64,000 nucleotides of DNA, from NCBI RefSeq assembly GCF_030062585.1, contig NZ_CP071935.1:505798-569797 (forward strand). Reading direction: 5' to 3'. The DNA comes from Helicobacter pylori (lineage in GTDB: Bacteria; Campylobacterota; Campylobacteria; Campylobacterales; Helicobacteraceae). The notes beneath the pieces are model-generated. The model saw only the letters and a list, made by a program, of their open reading frames with translations. It ran no database searches and was not told the origin of the DNA. Positions 29,090 through 38,456 of the stretch are shown piece by piece. Position 1 is the stretch's first letter, and each line of letters opens with the position of its first letter. The position numbers were made by a program, and so were the translations under genes.

Positions 29090-30757
29090 ATGAATAAACC
29101 ATTTTTAATCTTACTCATAGCCCTAATTGTCTTTAGCGGCTGTAACATGAGAAAATATTTCAAACCCGCTAAACACCAGGTTAAAGGCGAAGCGTATTTC
29201 CCTAACCATTTGCAAGAAAGTATCGTTTCGTCTAATCGTTATGGAGCCATTTTGAAAAATGGAGCGGTTATAGGCGATAAAGGTTTAACGCAGCTAAGAA
29301 TCGGTAAGAATTTCAATTACGAAAGCAGTTTTTTAAATGAGAGTCAAGGGTTTTTCATCCTTGCGCAAGATTGTTTGAACAAGATTGATAAAAAAACAAG
29401 CAAAAGCAAGGTGGCTAAGACTGAAGAAACGGAATTGAAATTAAAGGGTGTTGAAGCGGAAGTCCAAGATAAAGTCTGTCATCAAGTGGAATTGATTAGT
29501 AATAACCCTAACGCCAGCCAACAATCTATCGTTATCCCTTTGGAAACTTTTGCCTTGAGCGCGAGCGTTAAAGGGAATCTTTTAGCGGTGGTGTTAGCGG
29601 ACAATTCAGCGAATTTATACGACATCACTTCTCAAAAATTGCTTTTTAGCGAGAAAGGTTCCCCAAGCACCACGATCAATTCTTTAATGGCGATGCCTAT
29701 TTTTATGGATACGGTCGTGGTGTTTCCCATGCTAGATGGGCGTTTGTTGGTCGTGGATTATGTGCATGGAAACCCTACGCCTATTAGAAACATTGTTATC
29801 AGCAGCGATAAGTTTTTTAACAATATCACTTACCTTATCGTAGATGGCAATAACATGATCGCTTCTACAGGGAAAAGGATACTCTCAGTCGTGAGCGGTC
29901 AAGAGTTCAACTATGATGGGGATATTGTGGATTTGCTTTATGATAAGGGGACTTTATATGTGCTCACGCTAGACGGGCAGATTTTGCAAATGGATAAGAG
30001 TTTGAGGGAATTAAACAGCGTGAAACTACCCTTTGCTTCGCTCAACACGATTGTATTAAACCACAATAAATTGTATTCTTTAGAAAAGCGTGGGTATGTG
30101 ATAGAGGTGGATTTGAATGATTTTGATTCGTATAATGTCTATAAAACGCCGTCTATAGGCAGTTTTAAGTTTTTTTCATCTAATCGTTTGGATAAAGGGG
30201 TGTTTTATGATAAAAATCGGGTGTATTATGATCGCTACTATTTAGATTATAATGATTTTAAACCAAAACTTTATCCCGTTGTGGAAAAATCTGCATCTAA
30301 AAAATCTCAAAAAGGCGAAAAAGGGAACGCTCCTATTTATTTGCAAGAAAGGCATAAAGCTAAAGAAAAGCCTTTAGAAGAAAACAAAGTTAAGCCAAGA
30401 AATAGCGGGTTTGAAGAAGAAGAAGTTAAAACCAGAAGGCCTGAGCCTATTAACAATCAAAATAACGCTATCCAAAAAGGCATAAAAGAAAATCAAGAAA
30501 ACAAAAACGCTCCTGTTTCAAAAGAGGATAACGAAAAAGGCGCAGAAAACGCTCCTGTTTCAAAAGAGAATAACGCTATTAAAGAAGCGCCAAAACTCAG
30601 CCCTAAAGAAGAAAAACGCCGCTTGAAAGAAGAAAAGAAAAAAGCCAAAGCCGAACAAAGGGCTAGAGAATTTGAACAAAGAGCGAGAGAGCATCAAGAA
30701 AGAGATGAAAAAGAGCTTGAAGAAAGAAGAAAAGCTTTAGAAATGAATAAGAAGTGA
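29090..30757 (+). CDS. pgbB: plasminogen-binding protein PgbB, lipoprotein
   Basis: This 555-residue protein has a lipoprotein signal: MNKPFLILLIALIVFSGC, lipobox Phe-Ser-Gly-Cys. Residues 30-390 have beta-rich repeats that look like a propeller (GNLLAVVLADNSANLYD, GTLYVLTLDGQILQMD). The rest is a charged region with repeats of NAPVSKE and a Lys/Arg/Glu-rich tail of about 55 residues ending ALEMNKK. PgbA and PgbB bind host plasminogen through the lysine-rich C-terminus. The tail is nearly the same as that of pgbA at 62554. I use ATG 29090 after a preceding TTG codon. Confidence 0.88.
   Translation: MNKPFLILLIALIVFSGCNMRKYFKPAKHQVKGEAYFPNHLQESIVSSNRYGAILKNGAVIGDKGLTQLRIGKNFNYESSFLNESQGFFILAQDCLNKIDKKTSKSKVAKTEETELKLKGVEAEVQDKVCHQVELISNNPNASQQSIVIPLETFALSASVKGNLLAVVLADNSANLYDITSQKLLFSEKGSPSTTINSLMAMPIFMDTVVVFPMLDGRLLVVDYVHGNPTPIRNIVISSDKFFNNITYLIVDGNNMIASTGKRILSVVSGQEFNYDGDIVDLLYDKGTLYVLTLDGQILQMDKSLRELNSVKLPFASLNTIVLNHNKLYSLEKRGYVIEVDLNDFDSYNVYKTPSIGSFKFFSSNRLDKGVFYDKNRVYYDRYYLDYNDFKPKLYPVVEKSASKKSQKGEKGNAPIYLQERHKAKEKPLEENKVKPRNSGFEEEEVKTRRPEPINNQNNAIQKGIKENQENKNAPVSKEDNEKGAENAPVSKENNAIKEAPKLSPKEEKRRLKEEKKKAKAEQRAREFEQRAREHQERDEKELEERRKALEMNKK
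30586..30757 (+). repeat. pgbB copy of a 170-base near-identical 3' repeat
   Basis: The region coding KEEKRRLKEEKKKAKAEQRA and the rest of the tail is nearly base-for-base identical to 63735-63906 in pgbA. Differences are at a few codons, for example GGGCTAGAG against AGCGAGGG. Confidence 0.85.
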
Positions 30758-30761
30758 GTCT

Positions 30762-31433
30762 ATGTCAGCTGGGCGATCTTTTACAGATTTGAAAAACCTG
30801 GTTTTATGCGATATAGGCAATACGCGCATCCATTTCGCGCAAAATTATCAGCTCTTTTCAAGCGCTAAAGAAGATTTAAAGCGTTTGGGTATTCAAAAGG
30901 AAATTTTTTACATTAGCGTGAATGAAGAAAATGAAAAAGCCCTTTTAAATTGTTACCCTAACGCTAAAAATATTGCAGGATTTTTTCATTTAGAAACCGA
31001 CTATGTAGGGCTTGGGATAGACCGGCAAATGGCGTGTTTAGCGCTAAATAATGGCGTGGTGGTGGATGCGGGGAGCGCGATTACGATTGATTTAGTCAAA
31101 GAGGGCAAGCATTTAGGAGGGTGTATTTTGCCCGGTTTAGCCCAATATATTCATGCGTATAAAAAAAGCGCTAAAATTTTAGAGCAACCTTTCAAGGCCT
31201 TAGATTCTTTAGAAGTTTTACCTAAAAACACCAGAGACGCTGTGAATTACGGCATGATTTTGAGCGTCATTTCTTGCATCCAGCATTTAGCCAAAAATCA
31301 AAAAATCTATCTTTGTGGGGGCGATGCGAAGTATTTGAGCGCGTTTTTACCCCATTCTGTTTGCAAGGAGCGTTTGGTTTTTGATGGGATGGAAATCGCT
31401 CTTAAAAAAGCAGGGATACTAGAATGCAAATGA
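30762..31433 (+). CDS. coaX: type III pantothenate kinase
   Basis: The 223-residue enzyme makes phosphopantothenate, the first step of coenzyme A synthesis; type III enzymes are not feedback-inhibited by CoA. ASKHA-fold motifs are visible: CDIGNTRIHF (about 19-28), GLGIDRQMACLA (about 82-93), VVDAGSAITIDLV (about 99-111) with the catalytic Asp, and CGGDAKYLS near the C-terminus. It follows pgbB after four bases and overlaps the next gene by ten. Confidence 0.93.
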   Translation: MSAGRSFTDLKNLVLCDIGNTRIHFAQNYQLFSSAKEDLKRLGIQKEIFYISVNEENEKALLNCYPNAKNIAGFFHLETDYVGLGIDRQMACLALNNGVVVDAGSAITIDLVKEGKHLGGCILPGLAQYIHAYKKSAKILEQPFKALDSLEVLPKNTRDAVNYGMILSVISCIQHLAKNQKIYLCGGDAKYLSAFLPHSVCKERLVFDGMEIALKKAGILECK

Positions 31434-32164
31434 TGCAGAATTTGAGTTTTTTGGGCATGTTTTTAGCCGCTTTGAGCATGTCTTTAGGGCATTGTGTGGG
31501 CATGTGTGGGGGGATTGTGAGCGCGTTTAGTCAAATAAGATTTTCTAAAGTTACAAGCTTTTCTTACCAGCTCACTTGCCATGCCCTTTATAATGTGGGG
31601 AGGATCAGCACCTACATGCTTTTAGGGGCTATAACGGCAGGTTTAGGGCATAGTCTTAGCGTGAGCATGGGTTTTAGAGGTGTTTTATTGATGAGCATGG
31701 GAGTTGTTTTAATCCTTTTAGCGCTCTTGGGAGCTAAAGTGGAAAAATTAAGCTTTCAAGTCCCTTTCATCTCTTTTTTGATGAAAAAAACCTTGCAATC
31801 TCAAAACATTCTAGGGCTGTATTTCTTAGGCGTGTTGAACGGATTTTTACCCTGCATGATGGTGTATTCGTTTTTAGCGAGCGTGATTCTCAGTCATAGC
31901 GCGCTTATGGGAGCGATGCTAGGCCTTTCTTTTGGGCTTGGCACTAGCGTGCCGTTGTTTTTAATGGGGATTTTTTTAAGCAAAATTTCCATTTCTTACA
32001 GGAAATTTTTCAATCTTTTGTCTAAAGGTTTAATGGGGGTTTTTGGGCTTTATGTCCTTTATATGGGGATCATGCTCATTAATCATAAAATGCCTCATGC
32101 TATGCATCATCAAAACAACACCACTCAGCATGATCATAAAGGAGTGCATTCGCATGAACACTAA
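31424..32164 (+). CDS. SafE/TauE-type membrane protein (HP0861 type)
   Basis: The 246-residue polytopic membrane protein has about six helices. The N-terminal segment SLGHCVGMCGGIVSAF holds two Cys in a helix, and the second half has NGFLPCMMVYSFLASV, the paired pattern of the COG2836 family often found near cbb3 oxidase and copper-handling genes. The C-terminus is His-rich (PHAMHHQNNTTQHDHKGVHSHEH-type), suggesting metal binding. The substrate is unknown; copper or heavy-metal handling is inferred. It overlaps gmhB. Confidence 0.75.
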   Translation: MQMMQNLSFLGMFLAALSMSLGHCVGMCGGIVSAFSQIRFSKVTSFSYQLTCHALYNVGRISTYMLLGAITAGLGHSLSVSMGFRGVLLMSMGVVLILLALLGAKVEKLSFQVPFISFLMKKTLQSQNILGLYFLGVLNGFLPCMMVYSFLASVILSHSALMGAMLGLSFGLGTSVPLFLMGIFLSKISISYRKFFNLLSKGLMGVFGLYVLYMGIMLINHKMPHAMHHQNNTTQHDHKGVHSHEH

Positions 32165-32675
32165 CAAAGCCCTTTTTTTGGACAGAGACGGCATTATCAA
32201 TATTGATAAAGGCTATGTGAGTCAAAAAGAAGATTTTGAGTTTCAAAAAGGGATTTTTGAATTGCTAAAGCATGCGAAATCTTTAGGCTACAAACTGCTT
32301 TTAATCACCAACCAATCCGGGATCAACCGAGGCTATTACACCCTTAAAGATTTTGAACAACTCACCCAATACCTCCAAGAAAGCTTGCTCAAAGAATTGG
32401 GTTTTAATTTGGATGGCATCTATTTTTGCAGGCACGTCCCAGAAGAAAATTGCGCTTGCAGGAAGCCAAAACCCTCTTTGATTTTACAAGCCGCTAAAGA
32501 GCATCAAATTTGTTTGGAGCGATCTTTTATGATAGGCGATAAAGAGAGCGACATGCTAGCCGGCTTGAACGCTAAAGTTAAAAATAACCTTTTGCTCACT
32601 CAAAACCATTTAAAAACTCCTCATTCTTGGATACAATGCAAAAATCTTAAAGAGATGATTGATTGGATTAAATAA
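32154..32675 (+). CDS. gmhB: D-glycero-beta-D-manno-heptose-1,7-bisphosphate 7-phosphatase
   Basis: A 173-residue HAD phosphatase of the ADP-heptose pathway that removes the 7-phosphate. The catalytic motif LFLDRDGII begins at about residue 7, motif II is ITNQSG near 47, and the zinc loop CRHVPEENCACRKPKP sits near 90-105, a hallmark of GmhB. IGDKESDMLAG is motif IV. I choose ATG 32154 (SD AAAGGAG) since a longer frame from 32043 runs inside the preceding gene. It overlaps the His-rich tail of that gene. Confidence 0.93.
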   Translation: MNTNKALFLDRDGIINIDKGYVSQKEDFEFQKGIFELLKHAKSLGYKLLLITNQSGINRGYYTLKDFEQLTQYLQESLLKELGFNLDGIYFCRHVPEENCACRKPKPSLILQAAKEHQICLERSFMIGDKESDMLAGLNAKVKNNLLLTQNHLKTPHSWIQCKNLKEMIDWIK

Positions 32676-32683
32676 GGACAAGA

Positions 32684-33673
32684 ATGCGTTATATTGATGA
32701 TGGATTAGAAAATCAAACGATTTTAATCACCGGTGGGGCTGGCTTTGTAGGCAGTAATCTGGCCTTTTATTTTCAAGAGAACCACCCTAAAGCTAAAGTA
32801 ATCATTTTGGATAAGTTTCGCAGTAACACGCTTTTCAGTAATAACCGCCCGAGTTCTTTAGGGCATTTTAAGAATTTAATCGGTTTTAAGGGTGAAGTGA
32901 TCACGGCTGACATTAATAACCCCTTAGATTTAAGGCATTTAGAAAAATTGCATTTTGATTATTTGTTCCACCAAGCGGCTGTTTCTGATACGACCATGCT
33001 GGATCAAGAATTAGTGATGAAAACCAATTATCAGGCTTTTTTAAACCTTTTAGAAATCGCTCGCTCAAAAAAAGCTAAAGTGATTTACGCTTCTTCAGCG
33101 GGCGTTTATGGCAACACCAAAGCCCCCAATGTGGTAGGCAAAAACGAAAGCCCTGAAAATGTCTATGGCTTTTCCAAGCTTTGCATGGACGAATTTGTCC
33201 TTTCTCATTCAAGCGATAACATTGTGGGCTTAAGGTATTTCAATGTCTATGGGCCTAGGGAATTTTATAAAGAAAAAACCGCCTCCATGGTTTTGCAACT
33301 CGCTTTAAGCGCGATGGCGTTTAAGGAAGTCAAGCTTTTTGAATTTGGCGAGCAATTAAGGGATTTTGTCTATATTGAAGATGTGATCCAAGCGAATGTG
33401 AAAGCGATGAAGGCTCAAAAAAGCGGGGTTTATAATGTGGGTTATTCGCAAGCCAGAAGTTATAATGAAATCGTTAGCATTTTAAAAGAGCATTTAGGGG
33501 ATTTTAAAGTGAGCTATATTAAAAACCCTTACGCTTTTTTCCAAAAGCACACCCAAGCGCATATTGAACCTGCTATTTTGGATTTGGATTACACCCCTTT
33601 ATACGATTTAGAAAGCGGTATTAAAGATTATTTGCCCCATATCCATGCGATTTTTAAAGAACAATGCGCATGA
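32684..33673 (+). CDS. hldD: ADP-L-glycero-D-manno-heptose 6-epimerase
   Basis: The 329-residue extended SDR epimerises ADP-D-glycero-D-manno-heptose to the L-glycero form, the donor for LPS inner core. The nucleotide motif GGAGFVGSN lies at about 17-25, the catalytic Tyr and Lys in VYGFSKL near 160, and RYFNVYGPRE follows near 185. The length is normal. Its end overlaps hldE by ten bases. Confidence 0.95.
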   Translation: MRYIDDGLENQTILITGGAGFVGSNLAFYFQENHPKAKVIILDKFRSNTLFSNNRPSSLGHFKNLIGFKGEVITADINNPLDLRHLEKLHFDYLFHQAAVSDTTMLDQELVMKTNYQAFLNLLEIARSKKAKVIYASSAGVYGNTKAPNVVGKNESPENVYGFSKLCMDEFVLSHSSDNIVGLRYFNVYGPREFYKEKTASMVLQLALSAMAFKEVKLFEFGEQLRDFVYIEDVIQANVKAMKAQKSGVYNVGYSQARSYNEIVSILKEHLGDFKVSYIKNPYAFFQKHTQAHIEPAILDLDYTPLYDLESGIKDYLPHIHAIFKEQCA

Positions 33674-35061
33674 AAAAAATCTTAGTCATAGGCGATCTGA
33701 TCGCTGATTATTATTTGTGGGGGAAGAGCGAACGCCTTTCTCCTGAAGCCCCTGTGCCTGTTTTAGAAGTCAAAAAAGAGAGCAAGAATTTAGGCGGAGC
33801 GGCCAATGTGGCTAATAACCTTATCTCTTTAAAAGCTAAAGTCTTTTTATGTGGGGTAGTGGGCGATGATTTAGAGGGCAAGCATTTTATTAGCGCTTTA
33901 AAAGCAAGAGGGATTGACACTTCAGGCGTCTTAATAGATAAAACCCGTTGCACCACGCTTAAGACGCGCATCATCGCACAAAACCAGCAAATCGCGCGCG
34001 TGGATAAGGAAATCAAAGATCCCTTAAGCGCTGATTTAAGAAAAAAACTTTTAGATTTTTTCATAGAAAAAATCCAAGAAATAGACGGCGTGATCCTTTC
34101 AGATTACAATAAGGGCGTGTTGGATTTTGAACTCACTCAAACCATCATCACGCTAGCTAACCAACACCACAAGCTCATTTTATGCGACCCTAAAGGGAAA
34201 GATTATAGCAAATATTCTCATGCGAGTTTGATCACGCCTAATCGTTTTGAATTAGAGCAAGCCCTCCATTTAAAATTAGACAGTCATGCGAATTTATCAA
34301 AAGCGCTCCAAATCTTAAAAGAAACTTATCAAATCGCTATGCCTTTAGTAACTTTGAGCGAACAAGGCATCGCTTTTTTAGAAAAAGGCGAGCTAGTCAA
34401 TTGCCCCACTATCGCTAAAGAGGTTTATGATGTAACTGGGGCAGGCGATACGGTGATCGCGTCTTTAATGCTCTCTTTATTAGAATCAAAGAGCCTAAAA
34501 GATGCTTGCGAGTTTGCCAATGCGGCTGCGGCGGTGGTGGTGGGTAAAATGGGGAGCGCATTAGCGAGTTTAGAAGAAATCGCTTTGATTTTAAACCAAA
34601 CGCACCCCAAAATCCTCCCTTTAGAAAAGCTGTTAGAAACTTTAGAACACCATCAGCAAAAAATCGTTTTCACCAATGGCTGTTTTGATCTCCTCCATAA
34701 AGGGCATGCGAGTTATTTGCAAAAGGCTAAAGCTTTAGGGGATATTCTCATTGTAGGGTTAAATAGCGACGCTTCCGTTAAAAGGCTTAAGGGGGATAAA
34801 CGCCCCATAGTGAGCGAAAAAGACAGAGCGTTTCTTTTAGCGAGTTTGTCTTGCGTGGATTATGTCGTGGTGTTTGAAGAAGATGCGCCCATCAAATTAA
34901 TTCAAGCCCTAAAGCCTGATATTTTAGTCAAGGGAGCGGACTATCTCAATAAAGAAATCATAGGGAGCGAGTTTGCTAAAGAAACCCGTTTGATGGAGTT
35001 TGAAGAAGGTTATTCCACAAGCGCTATCATAGAAAAAATTAAAAGGACATGCAATGATTGA
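33664..35061 (+). CDS. hldE: bifunctional heptose 7-phosphate kinase / adenylyltransferase
   Basis: A 465-residue two-domain enzyme. Residues 1-310 are a PfkB-type kinase ([10 protein letters not shown], and [13 protein letters not shown] near 256 with the catalytic Asp) that phosphorylates heptose-7-P at O1. Residues 330-465 are a nucleotidyltransferase ([16 protein letters not shown] near 338) that adds AMP. The start may be ATG 33664 or the second ATG at 33670. It overlaps both hldD and gmhA. Confidence 0.95.
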   Translation: MRMKKILVIGDLIADYYLWGKSERLSPEAPVPVLEVKKESKNLGGAANVANNLISLKAKVFLCGVVGDDLEGKHFISALKARGIDTSGVLIDKTRCTTLKTRIIAQNQQIARVDKEIKDPLSADLRKKLLDFFIEKIQEIDGVILSDYNKGVLDFELTQTIITLANQHHKLILCDPKGKDYSKYSHASLITPNRFELEQALHLKLDSHANLSKALQILKETYQIAMPLVTLSEQGIAFLEKGELVNCPTIAKEVYDVTGAGDTVIASLMLSLLESKSLKDACEFANAAAAVVVGKMGSALASLEEIALILNQTHPKILPLEKLLETLEHHQQKIVFTNGCFDLLHKGHASYLQKAKALGDILIVGLNSDASVKRLKGDKRPIVSEKDRAFLLASLSCVDYVVVFEEDAPIKLIQALKPDILVKGADYLNKEIIGSEFAKETRLMEFEEGYSTSAIIEKIKRTCND

Positions 35062-35632
35062 TGGTTTAATTAAAAAAGAATTTTTAGCCCATAAGGAAGC
35101 GTTAGAAAAAAGTTTAGAAAGTTTGCAAGAAGCGTTAAAACAAAGCGTTTATCTTTTGATAGAAACTTTAGAAAATCAAGGGAAAATCCTTATTTGCGGT
35201 AACGGGGGGAGCGCGAGCGATGCGCAGCATTTTGCCGCTGAATTGACCGGGCGCTATAAATTGGAAAGGAAAGGCTTGAGCGCGATAAGTCTTAATACCG
35301 ATACCTCAGCCCTTACCGCCATTGCGAACGATTATGGTTATGAAGAAGTGTTTGCCAGACAAGTAGAAGCGTTAGGGGTAAAAAACGATGTTTTGATAGG
35401 GATTTCTACAAGCGGTAATTCCAAAAATGTCCTAAAAGCTTATGAAAAAGCCAAAGATTTAGGGATGAAAACGCTTAGTTTAGCGGGGCGTGATGGGGGG
35501 AAAATGAAGCCTTTAAGCGATATGGCTTTGATTGTCCCTAGTGATGATACCCCACGAATCCAAGAAATGCACATTCTTATGATCCACATCTTATGCGATT
35601 GCATTGAAAGGCATTTCGCTCATAAAAATTAG
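35054..35632 (+). CDS. gmhA: phosphoheptose isomerase
   Basis: The 192-residue SIS-domain enzyme turns sedoheptulose 7-phosphate into D-glycero-D-manno-heptose 7-phosphate, the first step of the heptose pathway. Family blocks are [22 protein letters not shown] (about 47-68, here cited in part), [11 protein letters not shown] near 116, and the metal His/Glu region [14 protein letters not shown] near 170. It is the last gene of the heptose run and converges on the patA pair, with only 2 bases between. Confidence 0.95.
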   Translation: MIDGLIKKEFLAHKEALEKSLESLQEALKQSVYLLIETLENQGKILICGNGGSASDAQHFAAELTGRYKLERKGLSAISLNTDTSALTAIANDYGYEEVFARQVEALGVKNDVLIGISTSGNSKNVLKAYEKAKDLGMKTLSLAGRDGGKMKPLSDMALIVPSDDTPRIQEMHILMIHILCDCIERHFAHKN

Positions 35633-35634
35633 CC

Positions 35635-36729
35635 CTAATTTTGAATTTCTTTAGGGATTTGATAGTCTTCTATCGTTTGGATGAGTTTTTGCTTGAAGGA
35701 ATCAATGTTATTGGGATTGAGTAGGTATTTCTTGCTCGCTATGGCTTGCAAGACTTCTTTGGAACCTATGGGATCATAATGCCCTATATCCTTATAGCGT
35801 TTTATCTCTTTAGCTAATGGCATGGTGCGCAAGTCATGGATTTCTACATTAGGGTATTTTAAAAGCGCCTTTAAGGCATTGTGGATGGTGTTTAAATTGC
35901 GCGTTAAAATGGCATGATTACAAACCTTATATTTTAAAAGCGAGTCCGTTCTTGTCCATAAAATAAAATGTTTATCGCTGTGTTTTTGAATAAAATCCCC
36001 TAGCTGTTTGGTGATTTTATAAGCATTTTCTTCATCTATGGCTAATTGATTAGGATTTTTTAACGCTGATAAATAGGATCTTTTCACATTATCCAGCGTA
36101 TAGTCATAGGGGTTATTATGACCAAACATGAAATTATAATCATAACGATTTAAAACGCTATTGCAAAAATCATATAATTGGAACCAAGAATTGAGTTTGC
36201 AAAAAGATTTTTCTTTAATTTTGAGGTAATCTTTAGAAAAGTAGAAAAACGCGTTTTTAAAGACTCTAAAGTTATATAAATACACAAAACCTCCAGTAAA
36301 ATAGGGGTATTCAAAAAAGTATTTGGATTCCTTGTTCAAAATAAATTCAAAAAAAGCCAAATCCATGGCAACGGTATTGACTGGTTGGTGCTTGAAAGCA
36401 AAAGGAAGCAATGATAATATTTCTCCAATATTCATACCAGAGACGGTTAGTTTGATAGGATCTTTCAACCCCAGCAAGTCATGGATGTCTTTTAAGCTAA
36501 AATTCAAACTGATGCTTGTTCCTATCAAGATATTGTTATAAGGGTAATGCTTGATCACCCCCTCAAAAGACAATAAAGTTCCCCCAACTCTTTCATGCCA
36601 ATCAATGGGGTATTTTGCTTTCCTGAAATACTCAAAAGGATCGATTAGGTAATTAAACAATCCAACGCTTATAAGAAGAGAGAGGCAAAAAGAAACAACG
36701 ATTAAAGTCTGTTTTTTATAAAACTCCAT
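35635..36729 (-). CDS. SGNH-like acyl-transfer partner of PatA (HP0856 type)
   Basis: A 364-residue protein with one N-terminal transmembrane helix (LIVVSFCLSLLISVGLFNYLI) and a periplasmic domain. ILIGTSISLNF near residue 68 supplies a Gly-Thr-Ser that could hold the nucleophile, and DIGHYDPIGSKEV near 325 supplies the Asp and His of an SGNH triad. Such proteins pair with MBOAT transferases (AlgJ/AlgX, PatB, DltD-like), taking the acyl group onto the glycan. The gene directly follows patA by 9 bases, so a role in peptidoglycan O-acetylation or another surface acylation is inferred, not shown. Confidence 0.65.
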   Translation of the reverse strand: MEFYKKQTLIVVSFCLSLLISVGLFNYLIDPFEYFRKAKYPIDWHERVGGTLLSFEGVIKHYPYNNILIGTSISLNFSLKDIHDLLGLKDPIKLTVSGMNIGEILSLLPFAFKHQPVNTVAMDLAFFEFILNKESKYFFEYPYFTGGFVYLYNFRVFKNAFFYFSKDYLKIKEKSFCKLNSWFQLYDFCNSVLNRYDYNFMFGHNNPYDYTLDNVKRSYLSALKNPNQLAIDEENAYKITKQLGDFIQKHSDKHFILWTRTDSLLKYKVCNHAILTRNLNTIHNALKALLKYPNVEIHDLRTMPLAKEIKRYKDIGHYDPIGSKEVLQAIASKKYLLNPNNIDSFKQKLIQTIEDYQIPKEIQN

Positions 36730-36738
36730 GCTAGTGTC

Positions 36739-38316
36739 CTAAAAATTAAAATACAAAAAGACGGATTGAGAACTGGCAAAAATAAATAAAAAACCTACAG
36801 AGAGCAACAAACAAGCGCTTGTTGTTTTAATCCAATCCATTTGATTGGATTGGTATAAATGGGAACTATTTTTTAAACAAAAAGAGATGATTACCATCAA
36901 AACACACATTTTAAATGTGGGGGATGCATACATCATGGTGTGCATGATCATGTTATCATTGACACGATTTAAAAACTCTGATGCCTCTTTTGAAAGATGA
37001 CAAAGCGAAACGCCATTCAAACCAACCATCCCCTTTAAAACCTTCAAAGCGCTTTCTAAATTTTTGGCTCTAAAAAACACCCATGCAAGATTGATGAAAT
37101 TAAAAGTGATGAGCCATGCTAGAATCTTTGGCATAGTGAAATGAAATTTTCTAGCGGTATGAGAATACGCTCTATGAACGCTCAAAGCAATCCCATGCAA
37201 TAGCCCCCAAATGATAAAAGTCCAACCAGCCCCATGCCAAAACCCCCCAATCAAAAACACTAAAATTAAATTCCTATACACGATTAATTCTTTCACCCTA
37301 TTACCCCCTAAAGGGATATACAAATACTCTTTTAAGAATCGGCTCAAAGTGATATGCCATCTCCTCCAAAAATCTTGGATATTCAAAGCCTTATAGGGGC
37401 TATTAAAATTGATAGGGAGTTTGATATTAAAAAAGAGGGCAATGCCTATAGCCATATCGCAATAACCGCTAAAATCAAAATACAGCTGGAACGAATAAGA
37501 TAAAGACGCCATCCATGCTTGAATAAAACTTAAGCTAGCCGCCTTATCAAATCCAAAATCGGCAAAATGAGCGATATTATCCGCAATCACGACCTTTTTA
37601 AACAAACCGATAGAAAAGATAAATAAGCCTAAAGCGATATTTCTGTAATTCAAAAATTGATTATTTTTATCTTTAAATTGAGGCATCATCTCGATATGAT
37701 GCACAATGGGTCCTGCAATGAGTTGAGGGAAGAAACTCACAAATAAAGCGTAATCTAAAAAATGCGAAAATGAAAAAAATGAAGGAGGGGGGTTTAATAA
37801 AAAATAGGAGCGTTTTCTCTCTCTCTCTCTCGTTTTGGGCTGCATGATTTGATTTTGCTTATAAGTGTCCATCAAGTAAGCGATTTGTTGCAAAGTGAAA
37901 AAGCTGATCGCTAAAGGCAAGATTAAATGCAAGGTTTCAAAATGGCTCTTCCATATTAGATTGAAGTTGGTTAAGAAAAAATCAGTGTATTTGAAAAATC
38001 CTAAAAGTGAAACATTAGCGATCAGACCCAAAATAAGCCATAATCTTTTATAGGCATTGGGCTTGGTGATTTTCAAAGCCACAAAATAATTAAAAATAAT
38101 AGAGCCAACCAATAAGGGCAAATACTTCACATTCCAAAAAGCATAAAAAAACAAACTAGCCAATACGAGCCATAGTTTAGGGAACAGGGGATTTTTAGCA
38201 TAAGCTTGCAAGATAAAATACCCTAAAAAGACAACAGGCAAAAAAGCAAAGATGAATAACGGCGTGTTGAATAACAAAACAAATACCCTTAAGATTGAGA
38301 TGATGGAGGCTAACAT
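36739..38316 (-). CDS. patA: peptidoglycan O-acetyltransferase PatA, MBOAT family
   Basis: The 525-residue polytopic inner membrane protein of the AlgI/DltB/PatA family moves acetyl groups across the membrane; HP0855 PatA is linked to lysozyme resistance of H. pylori. MBOAT blocks are visible: FFPQLIAGPIVHH near 215, YSFQLYFDFSGYCDMAIG near 285, NIQDFWRRWHITLSRFLKEYLYIPLGGNR (cited in part, near 330) and the catalytic His in GGFWHGAGWTF near 375. Two slippage-prone repeats mark it: T14 directly before the ATG and a (CT)7 run inside the gene (coding RERERKR). It is followed by an SGNH-like partner. Confidence 0.88.
   Translation of the reverse strand: MLASIISILRVFVLLFNTPLFIFAFLPVVFLGYFILQAYAKNPLFPKLWLVLASLFFYAFWNVKYLPLLVGSIIFNYFVALKITKPNAYKRLWLILGLIANVSLLGFFKYTDFFLTNFNLIWKSHFETLHLILPLAISFFTLQQIAYLMDTYKQNQIMQPKTRERERKRSYFLLNPPPSFFSFSHFLDYALFVSFFPQLIAGPIVHHIEMMPQFKDKNNQFLNYRNIALGLFIFSIGLFKKVVIADNIAHFADFGFDKAASLSFIQAWMASLSYSFQLYFDFSGYCDMAIGIALFFNIKLPINFNSPYKALNIQDFWRRWHITLSRFLKEYLYIPLGGNRVKELIVYRNLILVFLIGGFWHGAGWTFIIWGLLHGIALSVHRAYSHTARKFHFTMPKILAWLITFNFINLAWVFFRAKNLESALKVLKGMVGLNGVSLCHLSKEASEFLNRVNDNMIMHTMMYASPTFKMCVLMVIISFCLKNSSHLYQSNQMDWIKTTSACLLLSVGFLFIFASSQSVFLYFNF
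37816..37831 (-). repeat. (CT)7 dinucleotide repeat inside patA
   Basis: Seven CT units (AG on the coding strand) encode the TRERERKR stretch, about residue 162-169. A change of one unit shifts the frame. In the present state the gene is open. Confidence 0.85.
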
Positions 38317-38321
38317 TATAT

Positions 38322-38335
38322 AAAAAAAAAAAAAA
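38322..38335 (-). repeat. T14 homopolymer at the patA start
   Basis: Fourteen T on the coding strand end six bases before the ATG, where the ribosome site should be. Read through the tract, an upstream frame starting near 38380 (hydrophobic, LFLILSLFSFLVGSFF) would join the patA frame if the tract were T13 or T16. Confidence 0.85.
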
Positions 38336-38456
38336 TGATCCTACAAGAAATGAGAATAAAGAAAGGATTAAAAACAACAAAAACCCAAGTCAAAGCAAAT
38401 GGCTTGAAAAAGAGATTGAATACCCTTTTTTCTGTCTTCACTTTCATTGATCTTTT

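Noticed and set aside
30762..30800. Possible later start for coaX
   Set aside because: The first 15 residues (SAGRSFTDLKNLV) are not strongly conserved, but no better ATG with a ribosome site lies before CDIGNTR.
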